Part shown: positions 21,091 to 30,910 of the stretch, piece by piece
How the letters are laid out: each line of letters begins with the position of its first letter
Position numbering within the stretch: the first letter of the stretch is position 1
Origin: Lentinula raphanica
Taxonomy: Eukaryota; Basidiomycota; Agaricomycetes; Agaricales; Omphalotaceae
Length of the DNA: 64,000 nt
Direction: 5' to 3'
Assembly: GCA_027919835.1 (NCBI GenBank)
Contig: JANVFP010000016.1
Coordinates: forward strand, 434,001-498,000
Position numbers and translations under genes: made by a program
The notes under the pieces: model-generated
The model's input: the letters and a program-made list of their open reading frames with translations, nothing else
Databases searched by the model: none
Told to the model about the DNA's origin: nothing

Positions 21091-24000
21091 TTACCCCCTC
21101 TTCTGATTCGAGCTCCGTTGAGAATATGTCCAGTTCCACACTTTCAATTGAATGATCAATCTGTTTTTTATATTCTTGAATTTTCTCTGGTGCATTTTTG
21201 AGATTTGCAGCAGGTTCCCAAGTATCATGATCTCGAGTAAAACCTTTCCATCTCACCAGATATTCCAATCTCTTTCTCTGAACTCGGTGTTGTAAAATTT
21301 TCTCCACTACCCATTCTTCCTCTCCATCAACTATTATAGTTTCAGGAGTAGGAGCCTTTTGTCCTGGAATGGTAGATTCTGTATAGGTGGCAAGCTTGCT
21401 AGCATGAAAAACAGGATGCATCCCACGGTATTTTGGAGGTAGTTTCAGTTCAAAGGTCACATCTGATAGTTTTCTGATGATTTTAAATGGACCTTCAAAT
21501 CTTGGCTGGAGAGCTCGTTCTGTAGTTTGATAGTCTTTAAGATTCAATAGAACCTTGTCTCCAACTTTAAAAGGTATGTTTTGAACTCCTTTGTCATAAT
21601 ACCATTTCATTCTTTCAGCTGCAAGCTTTAGAGCTGCTTTTGCTTGCTCTTGAGCTTCAAGTCTTTGTTGCATTATGTCATTAAAATCAATGGATCCCTG
21701 ATTTTTCATGAGCATAGGACCTGCACGAGGATGTCGACCATATTCCAGGAAGAAGGGACTCTCCTTGGTACCTTCATGTGCTTGATTGCTGTATGCAAAC
21801 TCTGCTGTGCTTAGAAGATCGGCCCAGTCATTGAGATTATAGTCAACATAGCACCGAAGGTATTGTTCCAAAATCTGGTTAACACGTTCTGTTTGTCCAT
21901 CAGTTTGTGGATGATAGGCAGTTGACATAGTAGATTCAATTCCAAGTAGCCTGCACCATTCTTGAAAAACTTCAGCAGCAAACTGTGTTCCTCTATCAGA
22001 TATTATTTGCAATGGGAGTCCATGCAGTGGATATATCCTGTCATAGAGTAGCTTTGCTAAGTCTTTGGCTGTGAAATTATTTGTGATTGCAAAGAAGTGT
22101 GCACGCTTAGTCAAGCGATCTACCACAACACATATGGCATTGTGCTTTCCAGATGGTGGTAATTGAGTAATAAGGTCTATGGAAATAATTTCCCAAGGTC
22201 CATTTGGTACTCGATTAGGTTGTAAGGGTCCAAAAGGCTGTTGTGAGCGATTTTTCATCCGCTGACAAGTATCACAGCCTGAGACATAATTTTTTACAAA
22301 GACTGACATCCCTGGCCACCAATAGTTTCGAGAAACGAGTTCATAGGTTTTCCATCTACCAGGATGTCCTGCTGATGGTAAATCATGATGCATTTGAACT
22401 ATGCGTCTTCGTAGATGATCATCTGTGCTCTTTGGAATATATATTTTACCACGGTAAAGTAGTAGACCATTTTCATAGTTCCACTCTTCTAGTGATTTCT
22501 TGAATTCACGTGGTCCTGATGACAGAAGTGATTTGTAATCCTTCGTAACTTCATCAGTTAGCAAGGCTTCTTTGACCTCCCTTAGGATTTGTTCATCATT
22601 GATAGGCGATTCATGAGCAGCCTCAATAGCCTGAATGGCAAAAAATTCAGGTTTGAGTAAAATTTGATCTCGATTGTCGAGGTTTACCCCCTCCTCATGA
22701 TCTGGCCTCCTGGACAGAGGGTCTTCAGCCTGCATTGTTTTCCCTGGCTTATGCCGTAGAGAATAATCAAAGCGAGTAAGATACAGAGCCCATCTCGCTT
22801 GTCTTCGTGTTAGCTTCTGGGCAGACCGGAAATAAATCAAATTCTGATGATCTGACCATATTTCAAATTTTTCTGGATGACCTTCCAAGTAATGTCGATA
22901 TTCTTCCAATGCTCGTATAATTGCAAGCAATTCCTTGTCATATATCTCATAGTTACGTTCATGAATACTGAGTGACTTGGAATAGAAGGCAACTGGATGC
23001 CACAGATTGTCATCTGGGTCCAGTTGGTACAATACAGCTCCGACTGCAAAATCACTGGCATCTGTGCCTAGTCGGAAAGGATTAGTGTCATCTGGTATTC
23101 TTAAAATGGGAGCAGTTGTGAAAGCCTTTTTCAGCGCTTCAAATGCTTCCTGTGCTATGTCATCCCAGAGCCAAGGTTGATCCTTTTTAGTGAGATTGGT
23201 GAGTGGCCTTGCAATCTTGGCAAAATCTTTAATAAATCTTCTGTAGAAATTTGCAAAGCCTAAGAATGCTTGAACATGTTTTACTTTTGTTGGTACAGGC
23301 CACTCAAGAACTCCAGCAAGCTTCTTTGGATCCATCTTCACATAACCCTTAGAAATAATCATTCCAAGGTAGTCTATACTGTCCTGCTCAAAAAAGCATT
23401 TTTCAGCTTTTGCATAGAGATCATTGTCTCGAAGTCTTTGCAGCACTTCTCGAACAATCTCCCTGTGTTCTTCTTTGTCATTGCCAAATATAAGAATATC
23501 ATCCAAGTACACCATTACTTTTCCTTTACGTATCAAGTCTCCGAGAATATCATTCATCATTGCCTGAAAGGTAGCTGGTGCATTGGAGAATCCAAAATAC
23601 ATGACTGTTGCCTCAAATAAACCCCGCTTTGTAATGAATGCTGTTTTCCATTCATCCCCTTCACGAATTCGAACATTGTTGTATCCCCAGCGTAAGTCAA
23701 TCTTTGTAAAGATCGAAGCCTGACTGAGAGAGTCTATTAAGTCTGATATTCGAGGGATTGGATAGCGATTCTTAACAGTAATATCATTGAGAGCACGATA
23801 ATCCATGACTGGCCGTAAGGAACCATCATGTTTCTTGACAAAGAAGAATGGAGCAGCAATAGGACTTTGAGATGGTCTAATATAGCCTTTCTTAAGTTCC
23901 TCATCAATCCATTCATCCAAAGAATTCCTTTCTTTTAAAGACAGTGGATAGATTTTTGATGGTTTGGGAAGAGTAGACCCTTCCTCAAAATCAATTGGAT

Positions 24001-24748
24001 GGTCGTATGGTTTACGTTCTGGCATCCGCTCTGATCTTTTCTTTGAGAAGACGTCACCATAATCATATAACCATGGTGGTATAAGAGATTTCCACTTAGT
24101 GGTATCCTCATCTTCCTCAACAAATTCTTTTTCTAGATGTTTTTCATCAAACATAGCAGCAATAGTTGCTGCTTGTTTTTGCTCATCTGGATTGTACATG
24201 TCAATCCAGTTAATGTAAGGATTATCCATGTCCTCTTCTCCTAAATTGTCCAGTGAAGATTCCCATGGTAAATCTGGTTCGAGGTGAAGCTCATCAGCTC
24301 CAGCTTCATCAACTCGTATTTTACGGGCTCTAGATGCACATGTCTCTGAACACCTGGTGAACGCCCATTCCCCTGAATGCCAATCTATTTCTGGATTGTG
24401 TTTGTAGAGATAAGAGTATCCAATCATCATGTCCTTGTCACCTAGCTGAGTGACATATAGATACTGTATGGTTTTATGTGAACCAATTTGGACATATGCT
24501 CGAACATACTCTTTTATTTCTCCTGCAACATTTGGCGTTCCATCCGCATTCAAAACTTGATACGGTTGTGCTATCTTATTTGTTACCAGGTGGTTTCTTT
24601 CAACATATCTTTTGTCGATGAAATTTGTTGTTGCTCCAGAGTCAACAAGAGCCTCGGCCTGCACTTTAAAACCGTATACCCAAAGTGTTACTGAAAGTCT
24701 AAAAGATGATTTCTTGTTACGAGCAATATTATTTAAACAAGCTTCCAT
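21059..24748 (-). CDS. pol: gypsy-1 Pol: protease, RT, RNase H, integrase, chromodomain
   Basis: 1229 codons from the first ATG. Protease D-S-G-A near residue 36; reverse transcriptase with Y-L-D-D near 414; RNase H D-A-S-D near 563; integrase zinc finger (H-H-C-C) near 785-825; integrase catalytic D, D, E near 858, 919 and 953 (S-D-R-G; G-Q-T-E-R); a chromodomain near 1140-1190 with W-K-G-F and W-E-P. Chromodomains steer integration toward modified chromatin in this clade (Metaviridae chromoviruses). The frame stays open upstream of the ATG and overlaps the gag end in the -1 frame, so expression as Gag-Pol by -1 frameshifting is likely. All catalytic residues checked are present. Confidence 0.95.
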   Translation of the reverse strand: MEACLNNIARNKKSSFRLSVTLWVYGFKVQAEALVDSGATTNFIDKRYVERNHLVTNKIAQPYQVLNADGTPNVAGEIKEYVRAYVQIGSHKTIQYLYVTQLGDKDMMIGYSYLYKHNPEIDWHSGEWAFTRCSETCASRARKIRVDEAGADELHLEPDLPWESSLDNLGEEDMDNPYINWIDMYNPDEQKQAATIAAMFDEKHLEKEFVEEDEDTTKWKSLIPPWLYDYGDVFSKKRSERMPERKPYDHPIDFEEGSTLPKPSKIYPLSLKERNSLDEWIDEELKKGYIRPSQSPIAAPFFFVKKHDGSLRPVMDYRALNDITVKNRYPIPRISDLIDSLSQASIFTKIDLRWGYNNVRIREGDEWKTAFITKRGLFEATVMYFGFSNAPATFQAMMNDILGDLIRKGKVMVYLDDILIFGNDKEEHREIVREVLQRLRDNDLYAKAEKCFFEQDSIDYLGMIISKGYVKMDPKKLAGVLEWPVPTKVKHVQAFLGFANFYRRFIKDFAKIARPLTNLTKKDQPWLWDDIAQEAFEALKKAFTTAPILRIPDDTNPFRLGTDASDFAVGAVLYQLDPDDNLWHPVAFYSKSLSIHERNYEIYDKELLAIIRALEEYRHYLEGHPEKFEIWSDHQNLIYFRSAQKLTRRQARWALYLTRFDYSLRHKPGKTMQAEDPLSRRPDHEEGVNLDNRDQILLKPEFFAIQAIEAAHESPINDEQILREVKEALLTDEVTKDYKSLLSSGPREFKKSLEEWNYENGLLLYRGKIYIPKSTDDHLRRRIVQMHHDLPSAGHPGRWKTYELVSRNYWWPGMSVFVKNYVSGCDTCQRMKNRSQQPFGPLQPNRVPNGPWEIISIDLITQLPPSGKHNAICVVVDRLTKRAHFFAITNNFTAKDLAKLLYDRIYPLHGLPLQIISDRGTQFAAEVFQEWCRLLGIESTMSTAYHPQTDGQTERVNQILEQYLRCYVDYNLNDWADLLSTAEFAYSNQAHEGTKESPFFLEYGRHPRAGPMLMKNQGSIDFNDIMQQRLEAQEQAKAALKLAAERMKWYYDKGVQNIPFKVGDKVLLNLKDYQTTERALQPRFEGPFKIIRKLSDVTFELKLPPKYRGMHPVFHASKLATYTESTIPGQKAPTPETIIVDGEEEWVVEKILQHRVQRKRLEYLVRWKGFTRDHDTWEPAANLKNAPEKIQEYKKQIDHSIESVELDIFSTELESEEGVMSQISLYSLP

Positions 24749-24825
24749 AACTACTTTATCTGATTTTTTATCAGTGCTGATATTGGGTACACTATTTCCT
24801 GACTGTAGATCGCAGACATTATCCT

Positions 24826-26292
24826 CTACAGTCCCTCTGGAAAATCCGCCTTGTATTGTTGACTTCTAGCCCATCGCGATGGCTTAGAAGGTCCTGCCTG
24901 CACTTCACCGACATGTGCAGTTGCTCCTTTTGCAGTGAGCTCAGGTAAACTAATATCAGGGGTGCTCGTGGAGTTGACATTGAGAGCATCAGCTGGGGGC
25001 GCTGGCTCTTGGCTGTCTATTTCATCAAATAATTCCATCAACCGCGCTTTGAATGATTTCTTATCACTCGGCGGTGGTTGTTTCCCTTTGTTTCCTTGAC
25101 CAGATGCAGATGCAGATGATGAAGAGTTTTTATTGAAATTTGGCCTTTTGCCTTCATTTCCAGGCTTATCCCAGCAATCCACTGTATTGTGAGTCTTCGA
25201 TTTTGCCTTTAAGCCCTTTCCGGCGCATATTTGGCAATATCGTTGTTTTTGCTCCTGGGAATTAACCTTTTCTGGGGCTTTTCCTTTACTCTTTTTTGCC
25301 GCATCTATCTCCATTGCATCTGGTTCATGACTGCCATTGCCTTTAGCATTATTGCCTGTGCCAAATATTACACTTTTAGTCTTTTCTGGATGTAAGGCTT
25401 TATATGATAAAAGGAGAAGTTCCAGATAATCTTCCCATTTAGTAGGAGTCTTTCCAGAAATTTCCAACACAACAAGTGCATTACGCAACTCTTGTGAAAT
25501 AACATCACGAAGCTTGTCGATGTGAATACTATCTTGGTAGTCCACAATACGTGCAAGAGTGCGATATTGTTCAGCATATTTGATAAAGTCCTTACTAGCC
25601 AGTGACTTATTTGTCCAAAGATGTGTGATTTCATTTTTAGCACCTTCTTTGTTATCACGGCGACCATAAATGGCATTGAGCTCATTGGCAAAGTTGTCCC
25701 AAGATCCCAGATCGTTTCCCAAACGTGTGTCATCAAAGTACTTTCTCATATAGTTTGTGGCAGGAGAACGCAACCTAGTAAGAGCGGTCACAATTCTTTG
25801 ATGATCTGTCACAATGCCTAAAGATGAGCAGTATAATGCGACTTGATTCATCCAATCTTCTAAGGTCATCTTGTTGTCTGTTCCAGAGAAGGTTGGTGGG
25901 TCAGGTACTTTGGGACCTCTGAATGGGCCAGCTCCAGCATCAGCAGGAAGCTTATCAAGCTGTGCCTTATAAGCTCGTAAAAGTTCTGCCTGAGTTTCGA
26001 CAATCTGTCGAAGGCTACGAACTTCATTTGTTAAGTTCTCTTGATTGGTGAAGGCTGTAGTAAAAGCCTGATTCATCCAATCAGCAAGTCCATTGACATT
26101 TCTGTTAATATATCCAATGGAAATGTTGGTAGTAGCCTCGTGAGCATTGCGAAGGAGTCGTCCAATCTGATTTTTCTGTTCATCAGTTTGAAATCCAATT
26201 GCTGCCATATCAATTCCTTGAGAGACAGCATCGGACCAAACTTGTCCATCATCGACTAATTCAACAACAGGGGTGAAAGGTGTGTAAGACAT
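24826..26292 (-). CDS. gag: gypsy-1 Gag
   Basis: 488 aa. The N-terminal half is a retrotransposon gag-like capsid region (helical, W-x-N-F-x-x-E-L near residue 200). The C-terminal half has a Lys-rich stretch and an unusual extended zinc knuckle C-X2-C-X11-H-X4-C near residue 355-375, then a Ser/Gly linker. It forms the particle and binds the RNA. Nearly identical to the copy at 38362-39828 (about a dozen amino-acid changes). The stop lies ~80 nt before the pol ATG. A T-rich slip-prone site (GATTTTCC) about 15 nt before the stop could serve a -1 shift into pol. Confidence 0.9.
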   Translation of the reverse strand: MSYTPFTPVVELVDDGQVWSDAVSQGIDMAAIGFQTDEQKNQIGRLLRNAHEATTNISIGYINRNVNGLADWMNQAFTTAFTNQENLTNEVRSLRQIVETQAELLRAYKAQLDKLPADAGAGPFRGPKVPDPPTFSGTDNKMTLEDWMNQVALYCSSLGIVTDHQRIVTALTRLRSPATNYMRKYFDDTRLGNDLGSWDNFANELNAIYGRRDNKEGAKNEITHLWTNKSLASKDFIKYAEQYRTLARIVDYQDSIHIDKLRDVISQELRNALVVLEISGKTPTKWEDYLELLLLSYKALHPEKTKSVIFGTGNNAKGNGSHEPDAMEIDAAKKSKGKAPEKVNSQEQKQRYCQICAGKGLKAKSKTHNTVDCWDKPGNEGKRPNFNKNSSSSASASGQGNKGKQPPPSDKKSFKARLMELFDEIDSQEPAPPADALNVNSTSTPDISLPELTAKGATAHVGEVQAGPSKPSRWARSQQYKADFPEGL

Positions 26293-26389
26293 TTTTCTAG
26301 TTGTTTTGAAGTCAGATTATTTTTCAGACATAATATGAAAAAATGAATATATGAAAAAACACAAATGTTTGCCAGATTACATAAGACTA

Positions 26390-27268
26390 TCATGCTTTGG
26401 CTGCATCAGGAAGTACAATATTCAGGTCTAATAGCTCCTTGCAAATTTCAGGAAGCCTAGTATACAGACTCTGAAAATTGACTTTCCCAATTTTGGTACA
26501 TATCCCTTTTATCTCTCTCCAATTTTTGTTACTCAATTGGTGTCCCCTCTTATCTAGATCCTGATATAAATCCTCTAAATCATTATACCATCCCCAAAGA
26601 GAATTTCGATCCTGATTGGAAATTCTAAAAGCCTGTCCATTATATTCCTTGTACTCTTCCGAGTTTAACTCCCTGAAAACTGGCTCGAGACGAATTTTGG
26701 TAGCCTGCAGAACACCTTCAAACTCCTTGATACGCTTAAGGACAGCATCCTGTTTAGGATAAGTATCAAGAGGAGTGAGCTGAGAGGGTTCTTCAAGGCG
26801 TTGAGCAAGGGTCGGAATTCGTCGGAAGTGGAGATCAGAGGGAATAGGTGGAGGAGGAACATAGACAGGGTCAGGAAAGAATTTATGGGTTGGAGAGGTA
26901 TCATAATCCTGAGAAGGCAGATCATGAAGCCTATTCATCAGGCGCTCTCGCTCGACGTATTTAAGATGACGTTTACGGAGCTTAGCGAGGTATTTCTTGT
27001 GAGAGATCGAGATTTGGAGGCGTTGAAGGAGAGTGAGTTTATGAGTACGCACAGGTGCGTAGACAGGGATTTTGGTATAGCAAGGACGTCCAACATGATC
27101 ATACTTCTTCCGTTTGTCCTTGGGAATGGTGATTCGTTCCCAAAGACCTGTCGATTTATCCATGGCCATGACAGACACATGGTTACGACGATTGGAAGGA
27201 GTATATTTCATGGGAAAAGTGGGAATAATTTTGCAAGGCATTGTCTGGCAGAAATGGCATAAGTACAT
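26390..27268 (-). CDS. gypsy-1 ORF0: extra gene upstream of gag
   Basis: 292 codons, ending 97 nt before the gag start and not overlapping it. The real start may be the second Met (M-P-C-K). Basic N-terminal half rich in Lys/Arg (H-K-K-Y-L-A-K-L-R-K-R-H), a Pro-rich V-P-P-P-P-I-P linker, then a helical C-terminal half with aromatic W-G-W-Y. I do not recognise a family. A diverged second copy in the window (39929-41950, minus the 1.1-kb insertion) keeps the frame with mostly conservative changes, so it is probably a real protein. Such a leader ORF is not standard in chromoviruses. Confidence 0.7.
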   Translation of the reverse strand: MYLCHFCQTMPCKIIPTFPMKYTPSNRRNHVSVMAMDKSTGLWERITIPKDKRKKYDHVGRPCYTKIPVYAPVRTHKLTLLQRLQISISHKKYLAKLRKRHLKYVERERLMNRLHDLPSQDYDTSPTHKFFPDPVYVPPPPIPSDLHFRRIPTLAQRLEEPSQLTPLDTYPKQDAVLKRIKEFEGVLQATKIRLEPVFRELNSEEYKEYNGQAFRISNQDRNSLWGWYNDLEDLYQDLDKRGHQLSNKNWREIKGICTKIGKVNFQSLYTRLPEICKELLDLNIVLPDAAKA

Positions 27269-27697
27269 TGTCCCTTTTCAGCAGACAAGTACAAAGAAAC
27301 AAAGGGAACCAGATGCAGTGTGCAAGTCTTGATGATCTTGATGTCAAATGGATGGGGGGATCTCTACATGTCCTCATGTAGCAAATGAGAGTGTGTTACA
27401 CACTCCCTGGTTCTTGCCCAAGAGCTGGCTTGCCGTCTACTCCAGTTCAAAAAGAACCAGATCATGGCCTACCCAAAGGTACCAGTCTTGTTGTAATGAA
27501 ATACAGCAAGTCCCCTTACGCCTAGGGTCCGGCAAATCAAGAACAACTGTCCCTTTCAGCAACAGTGTTCAAAGTCCAGAAGGACCAAACAAGGTGGTGA
27601 TGCCCCCACAGCCATGACAAGAAGTCAGACTGCACAACCTGCAAAAGGTCCCTGCCTGTTGCCCTTGACAGCAACAACAGGCAAGAAAGAAAAAGAA

Positions 27698-27730
27698 GTG
27701 TCTGTTGTCCTTGACAGCAACAACAGACAC
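27698..27730. other. Leader hairpin of gypsy-1
   Basis: Perfect 11-bp stem GTGTCTGTTGT / ACAACAGACAC around an 11-nt loop, between the primer site and ORF0. Present unchanged in copy 2 near 42350-42382. Possible packaging or dimerisation signal (inferred). Confidence 0.5.
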
Positions 27731-27740
27731 ACAAGAAGCA

Positions 27741-27751
27741 AGATTCAAGAA
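27741..27751 (-). other. gypsy-1 self-priming site (primer-binding site)
   Basis: Minus-strand TTCTTGAATCT starts two bases inside the 5' LTR. It is exactly complementary to 11 nt of the LTR transcript (27857-27847), which starts 33 nt downstream of a TATAAATA box (27890-27883). This is the layout of Tf1/sushi self-priming elements; no tRNA match was noticed. Confidence 0.75.
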
Positions 27752-27753
27752 AC

Positions 27754-28264
27754 TATCACAACTTAGAACTCACCTAGTTGTAGTTGCAAAGGTTGGGGAT
27801 AGTGACAGAGTATGAGCACAAGTTGATCACAAGAGGATAAAAGATGTTCTTGAATCTGGGGGATCCCAGAGATACATGAGAGTATTTATACTACTCTAGA
27901 GTGGAGCTACTATCTAATGATATCATAGTCCATGTCATAGTTGGAGCTACATGAAGTCATTTATGATTCATGGTGAAGTCATGCATGAAGTCATCTATGA
28001 AGTCATCCTGTGAAGACTGTGGATGATTCATGGTGAAGTCATCTATGAAGTCATCCTGTGGATGCTTCACTTATTACATCATAAGACAACCTGTTGTAAT
28101 GTAGATATGGTGCAGAGCAAGCATGTCCCATCACTGGTTGTACAAATGAAAATATGTATGGCACAGAGATGATCAAATGATAAACTACTACTGATAATAT
28201 GATAAGATAGAGATAGGAGATAAGATAAGTGATTAAGGTAGAGAATAGAGAGAAATCTGTGACA
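27754..28264 (-). mobile_element. gypsy-1 copy 1 5' LTR
   Basis: 511 bp, identical by eye to 20580-21090. TATAAATA at 27890-27883 (minus). The U3 part contains direct repeats of 'gaagtcat..tgaagtcatcctgtg' near 27960-28060. Confidence 0.95.
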
Positions 28265-28671
28265 GGATGCCAGTGTGTCTATCATCCCCGTAAATGTACT
28301 GGATTTGGACTATCAGACGGTGAAGGGTGTGAGCGCTTTTGGCACTCAATCAGTAAACTTATCGCTTACCTGCGGGTGTGTGGTGTAAGTAATCATATGT
28401 CTTGTCAGGTTAGTACACTGACTGTATTTCTTGGCAGCACTTCATACGGCTTTATACACTGGACTCCCAGGTTCAGCATGCTGATAATGAGAGCTTAAAA
28501 GCCTTTGGTCTTTGGATTGCACGCAAATGGAAGCTGGCTCAAACAAAACGTGAAGAAGCTGAGTTGAATGTGCGGTGGTCCACTCATGAAGCAGAATTTC
28601 TGCGTGAGCAGTGGGAAGAGCAGAAGATACATGCAACACAGCCATCTCCTCGTAAGTGTTTTCTTTGTTTG

Positions 28672-29035
28672 CCTTTATTACCCAGCGAGGGTATTACCCA
28701 GTGAGGGTATTACCCAGCGAGGGTAATACCCAGTGAGGCCCAGTGAGGGTAATACCCAGTGAGGGTATTACCCAATGAGGTATTACCCAGTGAGGGTATT
28801 ACCCAGTGAGGGTATTACCTAGTCAGGGTAATACCTAGTTAGGGTAATACCTAGTTAGGGTAATACCTAGTCAGGGTAATACCTAGTCAGGGTAATACCC
28901 AGTGCAGGTAATACCCAGTGCAGGTAATACCTAGTCTAGGTAATACCTAGTCAGGGTAATACCCAGTCAGGGTAATACCCAGTCAGGGTAATACCCAGTC
29001 AGGGTAATACCTAGTCAGGGTAATACCCAACCTTC
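28672..29035. repeat. GGGTATTACC/GGGTAATACC array inside a KDZ transposase intron
   Basis: About 20 units of 'cagtgagggtattac', 'ctagtcagggtaatac' and similar fill nearly the whole 415-bp intron 28652-29066. The other introns of the gene are about 45-60 bp. Same motif as at 8620-9170 and in the TIRs. Confidence 0.85.
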
Positions 29036-30340
29036 ACAATTTTCATGCTCACTCCTTGTTTTGCAGGTCAATCACGTACTGCTGGTAAACAAGCTATCGA
29101 GGATGCCCTTCGCATAAGGAAGGCTCGAGATACTTTGCGAAAAAGTATGAAAGATCTTACAGATACCATTTCCAGCCCATTGTCGGAGCCGTATGAAATT
29201 GCGGAGGCTGAGATGGAACTTCCGTTGCTCAAAGAAAAGTTTGCTAAAGCACAGTCATCATTGTCAGCAAAGGAACAGGCATTAGGGGTTGATGGACAAA
29301 GAGAATATCGACACCTAGCATCAAGTCCTTTTATCACTGATCGCATGAATGCTCGTGCCCTTAAGATTTGCCTACGACAGCGCCTACAAGCCCGCAAGTT
29401 TGAGCGAGATCGGCTTGAGCGAAGCTTTCGACGGCAGATGAATAGTAAGTGATATCACAATTCTTTTGTTATATTTTGTAACTTTGATGTGTCTGCTTAG
29501 CTTCACAGCGGAAACTTCATAGACATACTGAAGATACCGTCAAACAGCGTGATGGAGGCATTCAATCGCTTGCTCGCAATTACAACAAGCTCTGCGAAAG
29601 AATGTCTGACCAGATTGCAAGAAAGAAAGCCCCCGCTCATGCTGTAGCCCTCGTCCAATTCCTATGAAGGAACTATTTTCATTGGATGTAGATGATGCAA
29701 TTTGGGATGACTGTGGGCTTGAAGGCGAAGATAACTCAGTGGACCCTCCCCTCTGGTTGTCAGATGAACAGGTTAGAGTAGGCATACAAGGTATTCTGCT
29801 CCGGGATCGGTGTGATGAAGAAATGCTCCGATTGAAGCATGAAGTCCTCGTAATGGAGGAGTGGTTTTCAGAAGAATGGAAAGTTGTTCTATCTGCTATT
29901 GATAGTACACAAGGTATGTATCAACCATAGTATCTAATGCCACTAATGGATATTTCTACAGATATTGATCTTCAGTACCAACTGTGGCAGCAGCGTGTAA
30001 ATCTTATACGGCTGTCTGTCTTGTGGACTCAAGCATTGAGTGGACTTCAACTAGACTTCACTCCAGATTTTGCAGGACCTGGTCCAGAAGAATTAAGGGA
30101 GGTTGAGCATGAAATTCAAGCAGAGCTAGTTGATCGAGTCTGTGAGGCAGATGAAGATGTTGAAGACTCAGAGTTGGATGAAGATGACTTGGATATAGGT
30201 CTAATAGAGCACATTGATGCCTTAACAGTAAATGATATAGATATTAATATACAGGATGAGATATAGGACTAGAATGTTTTACTGTCTATACCTACATTTG
30301 CACATGGTACAAAACTAGTTATATTGCAACAGTAAGATTT

Positions 30341-30424
30341 ACCCTTGTAGGGTATTACCCTTGTAGGGTATTACCACTGTAGGGTATTACCACTGTAGGG
30401 TATTACCACTGTAGGGTATTACCA
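30341..30424. repeat. Short GTAGGGTATTACC array downstream of the KDZ transposase
   Basis: Five tandem units of about 16 bp (ccttgtagggtatta / ccactgtagggtatta), starting about 75 bp after the transposase stop. 30425-30910 after it is AT-rich, with loose repeats of 'ggatacc.gacttataat' and no gene. Confidence 0.8.
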
Positions 30425-30910
30425 ATGAATACCGGACTTATAATCATTGGATGCCAGACTTATAATACTATGCAATGTGTAATGCAATCTACAATGATAT
30501 GCAATTTAGAATGATATGTTGAAAATTCAATAGCCAAGATTTTATTGTAGGGTAAAACCATTGGATACTAGACCTATAATTTGGAATACAATCCACAATG
30601 ATGTATTGAAAATTCAAGTAGCCAAGATTTCATGTAAGATATTAATTATTGGATACCCAATTTTTATATCATGCAACCTGTGATAATTCAATCTATCATG
30701 GTTAATCGAAAATTGAACTAACCAAGATTCAACTGTTCTGGTCATATTGTTGCTACAATTATGTATTATATGAGAATATTGATGAGCATAAGCATAGACA
30801 CTAAGTATACAGTATGAGTATTCTATCAATGTGGTGACATTGAGTTGTAATAGTACAATAGCTGTAGCATTGGTATGCAAGCTATGTTTTTGCTTGATAA
30901 CAACATGCAT

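Larger units (their letters stand above)
20580..28264 (-). mobile_element. gypsy-1 copy 1: intact chromodomain LTR retrotransposon
   Basis: 7685 bp with two 511-bp LTRs (20580-21090 and 27754-28264) that look identical base for base, flanked by perfect GGATG duplications (20575-20579 and 28265-28269) in a KDZ transposase exon. Gene order on the minus strand: LTR, 11-nt primer site, ORF0, gag, pol with integrase and chromodomain, polypurine tract (21091-21104), LTR. All three frames are open. Identical LTRs point to a very recent insertion. Confidence 0.95.
18829..30266 (+). pseudogene. KDZ transposase, interrupted by gypsy-1 and frameshifted
   Basis: Exons by frame and splice sites: 18829-19333, 19389-19615, 19662-19963, 20016-20579 continuing at 28270-28384, 28438-28651, 29067 to ~29443, ~29502 to ~29912, ~29961-30266. 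Seen: a CxC-type cysteine cluster (C-E-C-C-P-A-P near 19420; R-C-P-L-C-F-G-G near 19920), an I-V-C-L-D-A-C-F strand, F-D-A-T-x-L-M-G-L-L-C-R-H-D near 20310, L-Y-D-I-A-C-Q near 20460, and an F-H-A-F-G-H-G-W-G segment cut by the gypsy-1 LTR. Past the insertion the frame resumes with a further Cys/His motif and E-R-F-W-H. This matches the KDZ class, whose RNase H-fold core cuts and pastes DNA. A one-base loss in a C5 run (29630-29634) shifts frame ahead of a conserved block near 29664. Two lesions make this copy non-functional. Confidence 0.85.
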
